A DNA stretch of 64,000 nucleotides from Pseudomonas sp. SCA2728.1_7 (GCF_018138145.1 NZ_CP073104.1:3100001-3164000); one strand, 5' to 3'. Counted from the stretch's first letter, positions 1-11,635 are shown. The notes: generated by a model not told the origin, from the letters alone. Made by a program: numbers and translations.

Positions 1-50
1 TTCTGGCTATGAGGCGGATAGACGGCGCGACCTGGGGCCGCGCAGGTAAA

Positions 51-686
51 TCAGCCGCGGTGTCGCGATTCCACTGCGTTGCGCAGGGTATCGATCAACG
101 CCTGGATTCGGGCGTGTTGCATTTTCATCGAAGCTTTATTGACGACCAGGCGCGAGCTGATCGTGGCGATCAGTTCCTGAGGTTCCAGGCCGTTGGCGCG
201 CAGGGTGTTACCGGTGTCGACAACGTCGATGATCTTGTCGGCCAGACCGATCAGCGGTGCCAGCTCCATCGAGCCGTACAGCTTGATGATGTCGACCTGA
301 CGGCCCTGCTCGGCGTAATAACGCTTGGCAACGTTGACGAACTTGGTCGCCACGCGCAGACGGCCCTTGGGCTCAGGCGCGCCGATCTTGCCGGCGGTCA
401 TCAGCTTGCACTGGGCGATTTGCAGGTCCAGTGGCTCGTACAGGCCCTGACCGGTGTATTCCATCAACACGTCTTTACCGGCAACGCCGAGGTCAGCCGC
501 GCCATGCTCAACGTAAGTCGGCACATCGGTGGCACGCACGATCAGCAGACGAACGTCGTCCTGCGTCGTGGGAATGATCAGCTTGCGGCTCTTGTCCGGA
601 TTCTCGGTCGGCACGATGCCCGCTTCGGCGAGAAGCGGCAGGGTGTCGTCAAGGATGCGGCCCTTGGACAGTGCGATGGTCAACAT
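51..686 (-). CDS. hisG: ATP phosphoribosyltransferase, short form
   Basis: Catalyses the first step of histidine biosynthesis, joining ATP and PRPP to give phosphoribosyl-ATP in the cytoplasm. The protein has 211 residues, the length of the short HisG form, which lacks the C-terminal regulatory domain and is known to need HisZ as partner; hisZ is not in this window. The start [10 protein letters not shown] is typical. The PRPP-binding loop [14 protein letters not shown] lies at about residues 154-167. The gene follows murA on the same strand after a 125-bp gap, and hisD would be expected beyond the window edge; bases 1-50 hold no feature I can name. Confidence 0.96.
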   Translation of the reverse strand: MLTIALSKGRILDDTLPLLAEAGIVPTENPDKSRKLIIPTTQDDVRLLIVRATDVPTYVEHGAADLGVAGKDVLMEYTGQGLYEPLDLQIAQCKLMTAGKIGAPEPKGRLRVATKFVNVAKRYYAEQGRQVDIIKLYGSMELAPLIGLADKIIDVVDTGNTLRANGLEPQELIATISSRLVVNKASMKMQHARIQALIDTLRNAVESRHRG

Positions 687-810
687 GGGAAACGTCAGTC
701 CTTATCAAGGTACTCATGTCCGGTCGCAATCGGCGCCGGACACACATCGAGCCGGAAACCGGCTCGACTCTTAAAATCAGTGGACACGTCCCTGTGTCCC
801 AATGCAGCTA

Positions 811-2338
<1,528 letters not shown>

Positions 2339-2384
2339 GCTCAACCTCAATCGGCGCCCTGTGCGCACGGGTCGGACATCATAC

Positions 2385-2437
2385 AAAAAAGCCCCGCGCC
2401 TGCGAACCCCGCATGGCAGGACTCTGACGGGGGGCTT
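2385..2437 (-). terminator. Intrinsic terminator after mlaB
   Basis: On the minus strand, arms AAGCCCC and GGGGCTT enclose an inner CCTGC/GCAGG stem, and a run of six T follows. It sits between the end of mlaB (2454) and the start of ibaG (2338), so it probably closes the mla operon and isolates ibaG-murA. Confidence 0.65.
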
Positions 2438-2453
2438 CTTTATAGATGCGGGT

Positions 2454-2759
2454 TCAGGGGTGCGCCAACAGTTCGGTCAGTTCACTGACCTGAGCAATTT
2501 CGCGCATGTCTTCGGGCATCGCACGGATGCTCACAGCCTTGCCGGCCGCGCTGGCATCGCGCATGAAGCACAGCAGCAACGACAAACCGACGCTGCTGGA
2601 CTTCTTCACCGCCGAGCAATCGATCACCAGCGAAGCAGCCTTGCTGGACTTGATCAGCGTCTGGCCTTGCTTGCGCAGGTCAGCGCCGGTGCGATAGTCC
2701 AGCACTCCGCTGAGCAGAAGCTCGTCGACATCACTCATACGAACTGCGGCCTCATTCAT
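2454..2759 (-). CDS. mlaB: STAS-domain protein MlaB
   Basis: A cytoplasmic STAS-domain subunit of the Mla phospholipid transporter; in the known complex MlaB binds and supports the ATPase MlaF. The start at 2759 (MNEAAVRMSDVDELL) overlaps the mlaC stop in an ATGA arrangement and gives 101 residues; the frame also runs 18 codons further upstream, inside mlaC, which is less likely. The STAS core includes LVIDCSAVKKSSSVGLSLLL (about residues 44-63), with the Ser-rich loop typical of these proteins. Last gene of the mlaFEDCB set. Confidence 0.87.
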   Translation of the reverse strand: MNEAAVRMSDVDELLLSGVLDYRTGADLRKQGQTLIKSSKAASLVIDCSAVKKSSSVGLSLLLCFMRDASAAGKAVSIRAMPEDMREIAQVSELTELLAHP

Positions 2760-3400
2760 TGCGCGGGGTTCTTTTCGGTGGCTTCCTTGGCCTTGGCCAC
2801 TTCCCCGGCCCAACCATTGATGGTCTTGTCCAGGTCGTTGCCATTGCGCTGCATCGCGTCGGCGAACTGATCACGGAACAGTTTGCCGATGTTGATGCCA
2901 TTGATGATCACGTTGCGCAGTTTCCACTCGCCGTTGATCTTCTCCAGCGTGTACTGCACAGGATAGATTGCGCCGCTGCTGCCCTTGACGGTCATGTTGA
3001 CGCTGGTGCGGTCGCCCGATTCGTCCTTGGCAGGATCAACGGTAATGCCCTGGTTGTTGTACTCGAGCAAGGCATTACCGTAGAACTGGAACAGGCCTTT
3101 CTTGAAGTTTTCCTGGAAGGTCTGCATCTGCGCCGGCGTGGCCTTGCGCGAATACTTGACCGTCATGATGCTCTTGGAAATGCCTTCAGCATCCACCACC
3201 GGACCGACAATGCTGTTGAGCGCCGCGTAGAAATCAGTCGGATCCTGCTTGTATTTCTCTTTGTTGGCAGCCAGATCGGCCAGCAACCGGGTGGTCGTGT
3301 CCTGCACCAGTTCATGCGCGGATTGCCCAGGCGCAGCGTTAGCCATCAGTGGCAATGCCGCGAGCAACACCAACAGGCCACGTCGCAAGGTAGAAATCAT
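2756..3400 (-). CDS. mlaC: Mla periplasmic phospholipid-binding protein MlaC
   Basis: Periplasmic shuttle that carries phospholipids between the outer membrane and the inner-membrane MlaFEDB complex. The 214 residues begin with a Sec signal peptide (hydrophobic core GLLVLLAALPLMANA, probable cleavage after residue 22 or 23). The rest matches the Ttg2D/MlaC family, with an ISKSIMTVKYSRKATPAQ segment near residue 75. It lies 11 bp after mlaD and overlaps mlaB. In Pseudomonas these genes are also called ttg2, a name from solvent-tolerance work; the homologous operon maintains outer-membrane lipid asymmetry. Confidence 0.94.
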   Translation of the reverse strand: MISTLRRGLLVLLAALPLMANAAPGQSAHELVQDTTTRLLADLAANKEKYKQDPTDFYAALNSIVGPVVDAEGISKSIMTVKYSRKATPAQMQTFQENFKKGLFQFYGNALLEYNNQGITVDPAKDESGDRTSVNMTVKGSSGAIYPVQYTLEKINGEWKLRNVIINGINIGKLFRDQFADAMQRNGNDLDKTINGWAGEVAKAKEATEKNPAQ

Positions 3401-3411
3401 TCAAAAGCTCC

Positions 3412-3879
3412 TCATTTGGCGTCTTTGCTAACGGTATTGAGCAGGAATTTACCGATCAGGTCTTCCAGTACCAGTGACGACTGGGTGTCGTGAATGGTTC
3501 CACCATCCTTCAGCGGTTTGTCTTCCCCGCCGACGCTGATACCGATGTACTTCTCGCCCAGCAGACCAGCGGTCAGGATAGACGCTGTGGAGTCAGTCGG
3601 CAGGTTGTCGACCTTTTTATCCACTTGCAGGGTGACCCGACCGGTGAAGCTGTCGCGATCCAGATCGATCGCCGTGACCTTGCCGATGGTCACACCGGCC
3701 ATGGTCACTTTGGCTCTGACCGTCAAACCGGCGATATTGTCGAAATAGGCATACAGTTTATAGGTGTCGGTGGTCGACGTCGGAGACAGACCACTGACCC
3801 GCAAAGCAAGCAGCAACAAAGCCAGGATCCCTGCCAGCAGGAACAGGCCGACACCGATTTCCAGGGTGCGGTTTTGCAT
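3412..3879 (-). CDS. mlaD: Mla MCE-domain protein MlaD
   Basis: Inner-membrane anchored MCE protein, which in characterised systems forms a hexameric ring through which phospholipid passes. The 155 residues show one N-terminal membrane segment (about residues 8-28, LEIGVGLFLLAGILALLLLAL) and one MCE domain (about 38-118) containing VTMAGVTIGKVTAIDLD. Its length is that of the short single-MCE MlaD class. Its start codon shares one base with the mlaE stop (TGATG), pointing to translational coupling. Confidence 0.95.
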   Translation of the reverse strand: MQNRTLEIGVGLFLLAGILALLLLALRVSGLSPTSTTDTYKLYAYFDNIAGLTVRAKVTMAGVTIGKVTAIDLDRDSFTGRVTLQVDKKVDNLPTDSTASILTAGLLGEKYIGISVGGEDKPLKDGGTIHDTQSSLVLEDLIGKFLLNTVSKDAK

Positions 3880-4676
3880 CAGAAATCTCCAAACATCAAA
3901 GCGGTCAGAATAAAGTCCAGGCCGAGCACTGCCAGCGAGGCAAATACCACGGTCTTGGTGGTGGCGCGACTGATGCCCTCGGAAGTGGGCTCACAGTCAT
4001 AGCCTTGGAATACGGCGATCCAGGTCACGACAAAGGCGAAAACGATACTTTTGATTACGCCATTGAGCACGTCACTGGTGAAATTCACGCTGTTCTGCAT
4101 GTTCGCCCAATAAGAGCCTTCATACACACCCAGCCAGTCGACGGCCACCCACGAACCGCCCCAAATCCCGACCACGCTGAAAATCATCGCCAGCACTGGC
4201 AGGGAAATGAAACCGGCCCACAGGCGCGGGGCAATGATGTACTTGAGCGGATCGACGCCGATCATTTCCAGACTGGAAAGCTGTTCGGTGGATTTCATGT
4301 TGCCGATCTCGGCGGTCAGCGCCGAACCGGCACGACCGGCAAACAACAATGCCGTCACCACCGGACCGAGTTCACGCAACAGGGTCAGTGCAACCATCTG
4401 CCCCACCGCCTGCTCCGAACCGTAGCTCGACAGAATGCTGAAGCCCTGCAGCGCCAGCACCATGCCGATGAAGATCCCGGAAACGACGATGATCACCAGC
4501 GACATGACGCCGACTGAATGCAGCTGCTTGACCAGCAGACTGAAACCTCCGCTGATCCCGCCACGCCCCAGCAAGGCATGAAACAGGAACAGCGTCGCAC
4601 GACCGAACACCGCGACGGCGTCGATCGCCGCCTCGCCGAACCGGCGCACGCGTTCTATTAATGAAATTCTGCGCAT
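3879..4676 (-). CDS. mlaE: Mla ABC permease MlaE
   Basis: Transmembrane subunit of the Mla phospholipid ABC transporter. The 265 residues contain several hydrophobic helices (for example around residues 57-80, [20 protein letters not shown]) and the conserved [24 protein letters not shown] segment of the MlaE/YrbE family at about 103-126, which contacts the ATPase. It follows mlaF directly, sharing one base, and precedes mlaD with the same coupling, so the subunits are likely made in fixed proportion. Confidence 0.96.
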   Translation of the reverse strand: MRRISLIERVRRFGEAAIDAVAVFGRATLFLFHALLGRGGISGGFSLLVKQLHSVGVMSLVIIVVSGIFIGMVLALQGFSILSSYGSEQAVGQMVALTLLRELGPVVTALLFAGRAGSALTAEIGNMKSTEQLSSLEMIGVDPLKYIIAPRLWAGFISLPVLAMIFSVVGIWGGSWVAVDWLGVYEGSYWANMQNSVNFTSDVLNGVIKSIVFAFVVTWIAVFQGYDCEPTSEGISRATTKTVVFASLAVLGLDFILTALMFGDF

Positions 4677-5485
4677 CAGCGCTTCCCCAGAAGATCTGCG
4701 CGGTAATCCGTCGCTGGAAAATGGTACGGCACCGGGCCGTCGGGATCGCCGGTCATGAACTGACGGATACGCGGCTCGTCCGAGTTCATCAACTCGTCCG
4801 GCGTACCCTGCCCCAGCACCTGACCATCACCGACAACATAGATGTAGTCGGCGATGCTCGCGGTTTCAGCCAGATCGTGTGACACCACGATACTGGTAAT
4901 CCCCAGCGCATCGTTGAGCAGACGGATCAATCGGACCAGCACGCCCATGGCGATCGGGTCCTGCCCGACGAACGGTTCGTCGTACATGAGGATCTGCGGA
5001 TCGAGCGCAATCGCCCGCGCCAGTGCGACGCGGCGTTTCATGCCACCGGACAGCTCGTCCGGCATCAGCTCGATGGCACCGCGCAGACCGACCGCCTGCA
5101 GTTTGAGCAGGACGATGTCGCGGATCATTTCTTCCGGCAGATCGGTATGAACACGCAGGGGGAAAGCCACGTTCTCGAATACATCGAGATCGGTGAACAG
5201 CGCGCCGCTTTGAAACAGCACACCCATGTGCTTTCGCGCATCGAACAGATCGCTGCGCGAAAGCGCAGGCAGGTTCTGGCCGTTGACCCAGACTTCGCCG
5301 CTGGCAGGGCGCAATTGTGCGCCCATCAATCGCAGCAGCGTGGTCTTGCCACACCCGGAAGGCCCCATGATGCCGGTGACCTTGCCGCGCGGGATGCGAA
5401 TATCGACGTTATTGAAAATGCTGCGCGCACCGCGCTTGAAGGAAACTCCCTTCAGCTCGACCGCGTAGGCGTTATCGGCACTCAT
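4676..5485 (-). CDS. mlaF: Mla ABC ATPase MlaF
   Basis: ATP-binding subunit that powers the Mla phospholipid transporter. In 269 residues it shows Walker [10 protein letters not shown] (41-49), signature LSGGMKRR (about 146-153), Walker B ILMYDEP (166-172) and the H-loop histidine in VVSHD. First gene of the mlaFEDCB operon; the 275-bp gap to kdsD must hold two divergent promoters. The start is preceded by an AAGGAG-type ribosome site. Confidence 0.96.
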   Translation of the reverse strand: MSADNAYAVELKGVSFKRGARSIFNNVDIRIPRGKVTGIMGPSGCGKTTLLRLMGAQLRPASGEVWVNGQNLPALSRSDLFDARKHMGVLFQSGALFTDLDVFENVAFPLRVHTDLPEEMIRDIVLLKLQAVGLRGAIELMPDELSGGMKRRVALARAIALDPQILMYDEPFVGQDPIAMGVLVRLIRLLNDALGITSIVVSHDLAETASIADYIYVVGDGQVLGQGTPDELMNSDEPRIRQFMTGDPDGPVPYHFPATDYRADLLGKR

Positions 5486-5720
5486 CTAAACTCCTTGCGA
5501 TGCAGCCTCTCACTCGGACGCCTGTCTTTACTTAAAAAGTACGTACATCCCGGGCAGGCCGAACTGGCGGCGAACTATATCACTGCAAAGGCTACGCGCC
5601 CAAGGCTTGTACCTGCCTGAGTTCGGCGATATGACAGGTGCGCAGGCTCTTTTGCCGGGTTTTGGTAACCAGGAATGACAAAGCACGACGAACTAGCGTG
5701 AGGCTTTGCAACATAACCGC

Positions 5721-5726
5721 TATAAT
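5721..5726 (+). promoter_or_regulatory. Possible -10 element for the kds-lpt operon
   Basis: A perfect TATAAT lies 34 bp upstream of the kdsD start. I see no good -35 hexamer at 16-18 bp, so this is a partial match only. The rest of 5486-5760 shows no other feature I can name; it is the shared upstream region of mlaF and kdsD. Confidence 0.4.
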
Positions 5727-5760
5727 CGCCGCCTTTTCATCGGGCTAAACGATTTCTGAC

Positions 5761-6735
5761 ATGAGCCAATCCAGCGATCTGATTCAATCGGCACAACGCA
5801 CCATCCAACTCGAAGTGGAAGCCGTACAAGGCTTATTGCCCCATATCGACGCCGATTTCGTACGCGCTTGCGAGACAATCCTGAACAGCAAGGGCCGTGT
5901 AGTCGTGGTCGGCATGGGCAAATCAGGACACATCGGCAACAAGATTGCCGCCACGCTGGCCAGCACCGGCACTCCGGCCTTTTTTGTTCACCCGGCCGAA
6001 GCCAGTCATGGCGACATGGGCATGATCACTCGCGACGATGTAATCCTGGCCCTGTCGAACTCCGGCTCGACCAACGAAATCGTCACGCTGCTGCCGCTGA
6101 TCAAGCGCCTGGGCATCCAGCTGATCAGCGTCACCGGCAACCCGCAATCGCCGCTGTCCAAAGCTGCCGAAGTCAATCTCAACGTGCACGTCGAGCACGA
6201 GGCCTGCCCGTTGAACCTGGCGCCGACCTCTTCGACGACTGCGGCCCTGGTCATGGGCGACGCCCTCGCCGTCGCGCTGCTTGAGGCCCGCGGCTTCACC
6301 GCCGAAGACTTCGCCTTCTCCCATCCTGGCGGTGCCCTCGGCCGTCGCTTGTTGCTGAAAGTGGAAAACGTCATGCATTGCGGTCAGGCGTTGCCGCAAG
6401 TACAACGCGGCACACTGCTCAAAGACGCGCTGATGGAAATGACCCGCAAGGGCCTGGGCATGACCGTCATCCTTGAAACTGACGGTAAACTGGCCGGGAT
6501 CTTCACTGACGGCGATTTGCGCCGCACACTGGATCGCAGCATCGACATTCGCACCGCCACTATCGACCAGGTGATGACGGCTCACGGCAAGACTGCCCGC
6601 CCGGAAATGCTGGCCGCCGAAGCCCTGAAAATCATGGAAGATAACCGAATCAACGCTTTGGTAGTCGTAGACGAGGAAGATCGCCCGGTCGGCGCCTTCA
6701 ACCTCTCCGATCTGCTGCGCGCAGGAGTCATGTAA
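5761..6735 (+). CDS. kdsD: Arabinose-5-phosphate isomerase
   Basis: Converts ribulose 5-phosphate to arabinose 5-phosphate, the first step toward Kdo in the LPS core. The 324 residues show a SIS domain (about 35-175) with the sugar-phosphate loop GMGKSGHIGNKIAATLASTG (56-75) and two C-terminal CBS domains (about 205-324), the usual architecture. It overlaps kdsC by one base and heads a run kdsD-kdsC-lptC-lptA-lptB, so Kdo supply and LPS export are made from one transcript. Confidence 0.96.
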   Translation: MSQSSDLIQSAQRTIQLEVEAVQGLLPHIDADFVRACETILNSKGRVVVVGMGKSGHIGNKIAATLASTGTPAFFVHPAEASHGDMGMITRDDVILALSNSGSTNEIVTLLPLIKRLGIQLISVTGNPQSPLSKAAEVNLNVHVEHEACPLNLAPTSSTTAALVMGDALAVALLEARGFTAEDFAFSHPGGALGRRLLLKVENVMHCGQALPQVQRGTLLKDALMEMTRKGLGMTVILETDGKLAGIFTDGDLRRTLDRSIDIRTATIDQVMTAHGKTARPEMLAAEALKIMEDNRINALVVVDEEDRPVGAFNLSDLLRAGVM

Positions 6736-7259
6736 TGAGCAACGATCTGCTGCAACGCGGCAAAGCGATCAAACTGGCGGTTTTCGACGTCGATGGCGTC
6801 CTTACCGACGGGCGTCTGTACTTTCTTGAAGACGGTAGCGAATTCAAGACCTTCAACACCCTCGACGGTCAGGGCATCAAGATGCTGATGAACGCAGGCG
6901 TGCAGACCGCCATCATCAGCGGCCGCAAAACGCCGGTGGTCGAGCGTCGAGCGAAAAACCTCGGCATCCCGCACCTGTTTCAGGGGCGCGAAGACAAATT
7001 GGTCGTTCTTGACGGCCTGCTGGAGCAACTGGGCCTAAGCTATGAACAGGTCGCCTACCTCGGTGACGACCTGCCTGACTTGCCGGTGATTCGCCGTGTA
7101 GGCTTGGGCATGGCCGTGGCCAACGCGGCCGACTTCGTCCGCGAACACGCCCATGGCGTTACCCGAGCCCGCGGTGGTGAAGGTGCCGCCCGCGAATTCT
7201 GCGAACTGATCCTGCGCGCCCAAGGCCACCTCGATGCGGCCAACGCCGCGTACCTGTGA
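6735..7259 (+). CDS. kdsC: 3-deoxy-D-manno-octulosonate 8-phosphate phosphatase
   Basis: HAD-family phosphatase that releases Kdo from Kdo-8-phosphate. The 174 residues carry the HAD motif FDVDGVLTDG with nucleophile Asp18 and Asp20, the second motif Ser in AIISGRKT, and the metal-binding YLGDDLPD. Length is normal for the tetrameric C0-type enzyme. Its stop overlaps the lptC GTG start (GTGA), so the two are probably translationally coupled. Confidence 0.96.
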   Translation: MSNDLLQRGKAIKLAVFDVDGVLTDGRLYFLEDGSEFKTFNTLDGQGIKMLMNAGVQTAIISGRKTPVVERRAKNLGIPHLFQGREDKLVVLDGLLEQLGLSYEQVAYLGDDLPDLPVIRRVGLGMAVANAADFVREHAHGVTRARGGEGAAREFCELILRAQGHLDAANAAYL

Positions 7260-7840
7260 GCCAAGCCATGTTCAGCAAAAAATTTCGTAACTTCCTGCTG
7301 TTCGGCTGCATCGCTGCGATTTTCGCAGCGGTCGGCTACTGGAATATCAGCCCGGAACGCTTTCTCGACAAACCACCGGTCACCTCGGTGGAAACGCCTA
7401 TCGACTGGTATGCAACCAACACGCATACCCTGCAATACCTGCCGGATGGCAAGGTGCAGTATGAAATGACGTCCGAAAAAGCCGAACACGTGAAGGCAAC
7501 CGACGTCACGCTCGTGACCAAACCCGACCTGAACATGTATCGCGGAACGGAATTTCCGTGGCACGTGACCAGTGAGCGCGGCGAAGTGAACTCAGGCGGC
7601 ACCGAAGTCGAACTGATCGATTCGGTACGCGTTGCGCGCACCGATGAAAAGAAGCGTGACATCCTGATCACGTCCACTCGCATGACCGTGTTCCCGCAGC
7701 AGGAATATGCGCAGACCGAGCAACCCGTTAGAATCGACGGCGCTGGCGGTGTATCGACTGGCGTTGGAATGAAAGCGTACCTGAAGGAAAGCAGGATACA
7801 CCTGCTATCGAACGTAAGAGGACAGTATGAGGCTCGTTAA
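7256..7840 (+). CDS. lptC: LPS export protein LptC
   Basis: Inner-membrane anchored part of the LPS bridge, taking LPS from LptB2FG and passing it to LptA. The 194 residues show one N-terminal membrane segment (about 11-27, FLLFGCIAAIFAAVGYW) and a periplasmic beta-jellyroll. The start is GTG at 7256, overlapping the kdsC stop; an ATG four codons later (7268, MFSKKFRNF) is the alternative. Its 3' end overlaps lptA by 14 bp. Confidence 0.93.
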   Translation: MSQAMFSKKFRNFLLFGCIAAIFAAVGYWNISPERFLDKPPVTSVETPIDWYATNTHTLQYLPDGKVQYEMTSEKAEHVKATDVTLVTKPDLNMYRGTEFPWHVTSERGEVNSGGTEVELIDSVRVARTDEKKRDILITSTRMTVFPQQEYAQTEQPVRIDGAGGVSTGVGMKAYLKESRIHLLSNVRGQYEAR

Positions 7841-8372
7841 AACCCTCCCTATTTTGCTCAGTCTGGGCGCAGCACTGGGAAGCGTGAGCGCCTGGGCTCT
7901 GCCGAACGATCAGCAGCAACCTATCCGCATTCAGGCCGACGACGCCCAACTGGATGACAAGAACGGCATCGCCACCTACAAGGGCGACGTGATCATCACC
8001 CAAGGCTCGATGAAGGTGACCGGTAATACCGTGACCATCACCCGCACCCCGGCCGGCGATATCGACGTGGTGACTTCGGTGGGCAACCTTGCCTACTTCG
8101 AACAACTGCAGACCGCTGGCGACACCAAGCCGGTTCAGGGCTGGGGCGTGACGATCCAGTACCACGCCGCGCAGAATCGCGTTGTGCTGATCGACAAGGC
8201 CAAGGTTGTCGACAAGGACAACAACACGACGCAAGGCGAGAAAATCGTCTATGACACCGTGAAGAAACTGGCCAGCGCCGGTCGCGCTACCGGCAGCAAG
8301 GTTACCGAGGCGCGTCCGCGCATCGATATGGTGATCCAGCCGAAGAAGAAAACCGACGAGAAAACCCAGTAA
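7827..8372 (+). CDS. lptA: LPS transport periplasmic protein LptA (LptH)
   Basis: Periplasmic bridge protein that oligomerises between LptC and the outer-membrane LptD to conduct LPS; the P. aeruginosa counterpart is called LptH. The 181 residues begin with a signal peptide (cleavage probably after SAWA, near residue 24), then an OstA-type repeat domain with [23 protein letters not shown]. The tail is lysine-rich. It overlaps lptC at its start and shares one base with lptB (TAATG). Confidence 0.94.
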   Translation: MRLVKTLPILLSLGAALGSVSAWALPNDQQQPIRIQADDAQLDDKNGIATYKGDVIITQGSMKVTGNTVTITRTPAGDIDVVTSVGNLAYFEQLQTAGDTKPVQGWGVTIQYHAAQNRVVLIDKAKVVDKDNNTTQGEKIVYDTVKKLASAGRATGSKVTEARPRIDMVIQPKKKTDEKTQ

Positions 8373-9097
8373 TGGCAACTCTGAAAGCTCAGCACCTGGC
8401 CAAGGCCTATAAAAGCCGCCAGGTCGTGCGTGACGTCAGCCTGTCGATCGACAGCGGCCAGATCGTCGGCCTGCTCGGCCCGAACGGTGCCGGCAAGACC
8501 ACCTGCTTCTACATGATCGTCGGCTTGGTACAGGCCGATCAGGGCCGCGTACTGATCGATGATCTGGACGTCAGCCACCAGCCAATGCACGGCCGTGCAA
8601 AGGCTGGCATCGGCTATCTGCCGCAAGAAGCGTCGATCTTCCGCAAACTGTCGGTGGCCGACAACATCATGGCCATCCTCGAGACCCGTCAGGAGCTCGA
8701 CAAGGCCGGTCGCCGCAAAGAGCTGGAAAGCCTGCTGCAGGAATTCCACATCAGCCACATCCGCGACAACCTCGGCATGAGCCTGTCCGGCGGTGAACGC
8801 CGCCGGGTGGAAATCGCTCGCGCGCTGGCAACGGCACCGAAATTCATCCTGCTCGACGAACCGTTCGCCGGTGTCGACCCGATTTCGGTCGGCGATATCA
8901 AGCAGATCATCCACCACCTCAAGGCCAAAGGCATCGGTGTGCTGATCACCGACCACAACGTTCGTGAGACGCTGGATATCTGCGAAACCGCTTACATCGT
9001 CAACGATGGTCAGTTGATTGCCGAGGGCGATGCAGAAACCATCCTGGCCAACGATCTGGTCAAGGAAGTGTATCTGGGCCACGAGTTCCGCCTGTAA
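8372..9097 (+). CDS. lptB: LPS export ABC ATPase LptB
   Basis: Cytoplasmic ATPase that drives LPS extraction by the LptB2FG complex; lptF and lptG are not in this window. The 241 residues contain Walker [10 protein letters not shown] (36-44), signature LSGGERRR (about 137-144), Walker B FILLDEP (about 156-162) and the H-loop in ITDHN. Last gene of the kdsD-lptB run before rpoN. Confidence 0.97.
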   Translation: MATLKAQHLAKAYKSRQVVRDVSLSIDSGQIVGLLGPNGAGKTTCFYMIVGLVQADQGRVLIDDLDVSHQPMHGRAKAGIGYLPQEASIFRKLSVADNIMAILETRQELDKAGRRKELESLLQEFHISHIRDNLGMSLSGGERRRVEIARALATAPKFILLDEPFAGVDPISVGDIKQIIHHLKAKGIGVLITDHNVRETLDICETAYIVNDGQLIAEGDAETILANDLVKEVYLGHEFRL

Positions 9098-9103
9098 GCG
9101 CAA

Positions 9104-9131
9104 CAGTGCCCGGTGCGCCGCCCGGGCGCTG
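9104..9131 (+). terminator. GC-rich hairpin between lptB and rpoN
   Basis: Arms CAGTGCCCGG and CCCGGGCGCTG can pair around a short loop, 7 bp after the lptB stop. No T-run follows, so it may slow or protect the transcript end rather than terminate it. Confidence 0.35.
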
Positions 9132-9202
9132 TATCGATTCAAGCAGGATTTAATACGCTTTAATTGTTACAGCGCTCTAGGCAAACACTTCAGTTTCAGG
9201 CA

Positions 9203-9208
9203 TATAAT
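9203..9208 (+). promoter_or_regulatory. Possible -10 element for rpoN
   Basis: TATAAT occurs 76 bp before the rpoN ATG in an AT-rich stretch after the lptB hairpin. No convincing -35 is visible. It suggests rpoN can be transcribed independently of the lpt genes. Confidence 0.35.
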
Positions 9209-9284
9209 TTGCTTAAGTTTGGCGCTCCGGCGCCCTGTAGTGGATGGCGCATAGCGCCGGCGAATAAGGTGTTAAGCCCCTGCC

Positions 9285-10775
9285 ATGAAACCATCGCTAG
9301 TCTTGAGAATGGGCCAGCAGCTGACGATGACACCGCAGCTGCAACAGGCCATCCGCCTGCTCCAATTGTCGACCCTGGATCTGCAACAGGAAATCCAGGA
9401 GGCGCTGGAATCCAATCCGATGCTCGAACGCCAGGAAGAAGGCGACGACTTCGACAATTCCGACCCCATGGCCGACAACGCCGAACAGAAGCCCACCGAA
9501 ATCCAGGAACCCTCCTATCAGGAAACCGCGCCGACGGTGGACAACCTCGAGGACGGCGAATGGAACGAGCGCATCCCCAACGAGCTTCCGGTCGACACGG
9601 CCTGGGAAGACGTCTACCAGACCAGCGCCAGCAGCCTGCCCAGCAGCGACGATGACGAGTGGGATTTCACCACGCGCACGTCCGCCGGCGAGAGCCTGCA
9701 AAGCCACCTGCTGTGGCAACTGAACCTTGCACCGATGTCCGACACCGACCGCCTGATCGCCGTGACCCTGATCGATTGCATCAACAATCAGGGTTACCTG
9801 GACGAAACACTCGAAGAGATCCTTGAGGCGTTCGACCCGGAACTGGACATCGAACTGGACGAAATCGAAGCCGTCCTGCACCGCATCCAGCAGTTTGAAC
9901 CGGCCGGCATCGGCGCGCGCAACCTCGGCGAATGCCTGCTGCTGCAATTGCGCCAGTTGTCGGCCAAGACACCTTGGCTGGCTGAAGCGAAACGTCTGGT
10001 CAGCGATTACATCGACCTGCTCGGCAGCCGCGACTACAGCCAGTTGATGCGGCGCATGAAGCTCAAGGAAGACGAACTGCGTCAGGTCATCGAGCTGGTG
10101 CAAAGCCTCAATCCGCGCCCGGGTTCGCAGATCGAGTCAACCGAAGCCGAATACGTCGTGCCCGACGTGATCGTGCGCAAGGACAACGAACGCTGGCTGG
10201 TCGAATTGAACCAGGAATCGGTACCACGGCTGCGCGTCAACGCCCAGTACGCCGGTTTCGTCCGTCGCGCCGACACCAGTGCCGACAACACCTTCATGCG
10301 CAACCAGTTGCAGGAAGCCCGCTGGTTCATCAAGAGCCTGCAGAGCCGCAACGAAACCTTGATGAAAGTTGCCACCCAGATCGTCGAGCATCAGCGCGGT
10401 TTTCTGGAGTACGGCGACGAAGCGATGAAGCCATTGGTCCTGCATGACATCGCCGAAGCGGTCGGCATGCACGAATCGACGATATCACGGGTGACCACGC
10501 AGAAATTCATGCATACCCCGCGCGGTATTTATGAGCTGAAATACTTTTTCTCCAGCCACGTCAGCACCTCCGAAGGCGGCGAATGCTCGTCCACGGCGAT
10601 CCGCGCGATCATCAAAAAACTGGTTGCTGCGGAAAATCAGAAAAAGCCGTTGAGTGACAGCAAGATCGCTGGTTTACTGGAGGCACAAGGCATTCAGGTG
10701 GCTCGCCGCACCGTCGCCAAGTACCGCGAATCCCTCGGGATCGCGCCTTCGAGCGAACGCAAGCGGTTGATGTAA
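9285..10775 (+). CDS. rpoN: RNA polymerase sigma-54 factor
   Basis: Alternative sigma factor for -24/-12 promoters that need an enhancer-binding ATPase; in pseudomonads it controls nitrogen use, motility and many catabolic genes. The 496 residues show the glutamine-rich region I at 13-60 ([18 protein letters not shown]), an acidic region II (about 60-120), the core-binding domain, and near the C-terminus the RpoN box [10 protein letters not shown] (473-482) that reads the -24 element. hpf, ptsN, rapZ and ptsO follow, the conserved rpoN neighbourhood. Confidence 0.98.
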   Translation: MKPSLVLRMGQQLTMTPQLQQAIRLLQLSTLDLQQEIQEALESNPMLERQEEGDDFDNSDPMADNAEQKPTEIQEPSYQETAPTVDNLEDGEWNERIPNELPVDTAWEDVYQTSASSLPSSDDDEWDFTTRTSAGESLQSHLLWQLNLAPMSDTDRLIAVTLIDCINNQGYLDETLEEILEAFDPELDIELDEIEAVLHRIQQFEPAGIGARNLGECLLLQLRQLSAKTPWLAEAKRLVSDYIDLLGSRDYSQLMRRMKLKEDELRQVIELVQSLNPRPGSQIESTEAEYVVPDVIVRKDNERWLVELNQESVPRLRVNAQYAGFVRRADTSADNTFMRNQLQEARWFIKSLQSRNETLMKVATQIVEHQRGFLEYGDEAMKPLVLHDIAEAVGMHESTISRVTTQKFMHTPRGIYELKYFFSSHVSTSEGGECSSTAIRAIIKKLVAAENQKKPLSDSKIAGLLEAQGIQVARRTVAKYRESLGIAPSSERKRLM

Positions 10776-10791
10776 GCCACGTTACAGCGTT

Positions 10792-10830
10792 CCAGTGGCA
10801 GGCTATCCAGCCTGCCGCTTTATGCACTGG
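10792..10830 (+). other. Stem-loop between rpoN and hpf
   Basis: Inner arms GGCAGGCT and AGCCTGCC (10797-10804 and 10809-10816, loop ATCC) lie inside an outer CCAGTG/CACTGG pair. It ends 18 bp before the hpf start. Only a weak T-run follows, so it may be a processing or partial termination site that lets hpf be expressed separately from rpoN. Confidence 0.4.
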
Positions 10831-10848
10831 CAACGAAGGAGAAGCTGT

Positions 10849-11157
10849 ATGCAAGTCAACATCAGTGGACACCAACTGGAAGTGACCGAACCTCTGCGCG
10901 ACTACATCAATGAGAAACTTCAACGATTGGAGCGCCATTTCGACAAGATCACCAACGTGCAAGTCACGATGTGCGTCGAAAAGCTTAAGCAGAAAATCGA
11001 AGCCACCTTGCATATTCCCGGCAGCGAAGTGGTCGCCAACGCAGAAGATACTGATATGTATGCTGCGATCGACTCACTGACCGACAAGCTGGATCGCCAA
11101 CTCAAAAAGCATAAGGAAAAGACCCAAAGCCTCCTCCAGGGCGCGACAGGTCGATAA
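10849..11157 (+). CDS. hpf: Ribosome hibernation promoting factor, short form
   Basis: Binds the 30S decoding region and promotes inactive 100S ribosomes in stationary phase. The ATG at 10849 (MQVNISGHQLEVTEPLRDYI), with an AAGGAG-type site just upstream, gives 102 residues, the short HPF/YfiA class that lacks the C-terminal dimerisation domain. An open frame extends 18 codons upstream but passes through the hairpin at 10792. Positioned between rpoN and ptsN as in most gammaproteobacteria. Confidence 0.95.
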   Translation: MQVNISGHQLEVTEPLRDYINEKLQRLERHFDKITNVQVTMCVEKLKQKIEATLHIPGSEVVANAEDTDMYAAIDSLTDKLDRQLKKHKEKTQSLLQGATGR

Positions 11158-11168
11158 CCCCCCATTCC

Positions 11169-11633
11169 ATGATCCGACTTGAAAGTATCCTGACCCCCGG
11201 CCGTTCCCTTGTGAACGTGCCGGGCGGCAGTAAAAAGAAAGCCCTCGAACAAATTGCCAACCTGATCGCCCGCGAAGTGCCGGATCTGGCCATGCAGGAT
11301 GTCTTCGAGGCGTTGATTGCCCGTGAAAAACTCGGTTCCACCGGTTTTGGTAACGGCATCGCCATCCCCCATTGCCGCCTCAAGGGTTGCCAAGCGCCGA
11401 TCAGCGCGCTGATGCACCTTGACGCTCCGATCGATTTCGACGCCATTGACGGCGCTCCGGTTGACCTGCTGTTTGTTTTGCTGGTCCCGGAAGCCGCCAC
11501 CGATGCGCATCTGGAGTTGCTACGTCAGATCGCCAGCATGCTGGATCGTAAGGAAGTGCGCGAAAAGCTGCGTAGCGCACCGAGTAGCGAAGCCTTGTAT
11601 CAGGTCGTCCTGAGCGAGCAGAACGGGCATTAA
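11169..11633 (+). CDS. ptsN: Nitrogen PTS EIIA component
   Basis: Phosphate acceptor at the end of the nitrogen phosphotransferase chain PtsP-PtsO-PtsN, which regulates rather than transports. The 154 residues form an EIIA-fructose/mannitol-type domain, with the active histidine in GIAIPHCRL (His68). It lies 11 bp after hpf and 2 bp before rapZ, so the genes are probably co-transcribed. In Pseudomonas putida PtsN is known to affect carbon-source response and polymer production. Confidence 0.96.
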   Translation: MIRLESILTPGRSLVNVPGGSKKKALEQIANLIAREVPDLAMQDVFEALIAREKLGSTGFGNGIAIPHCRLKGCQAPISALMHLDAPIDFDAIDGAPVDLLFVLLVPEAATDAHLELLRQIASMLDRKEVREKLRSAPSSEALYQVVLSEQNGH

Positions 11634-11635
11634 TC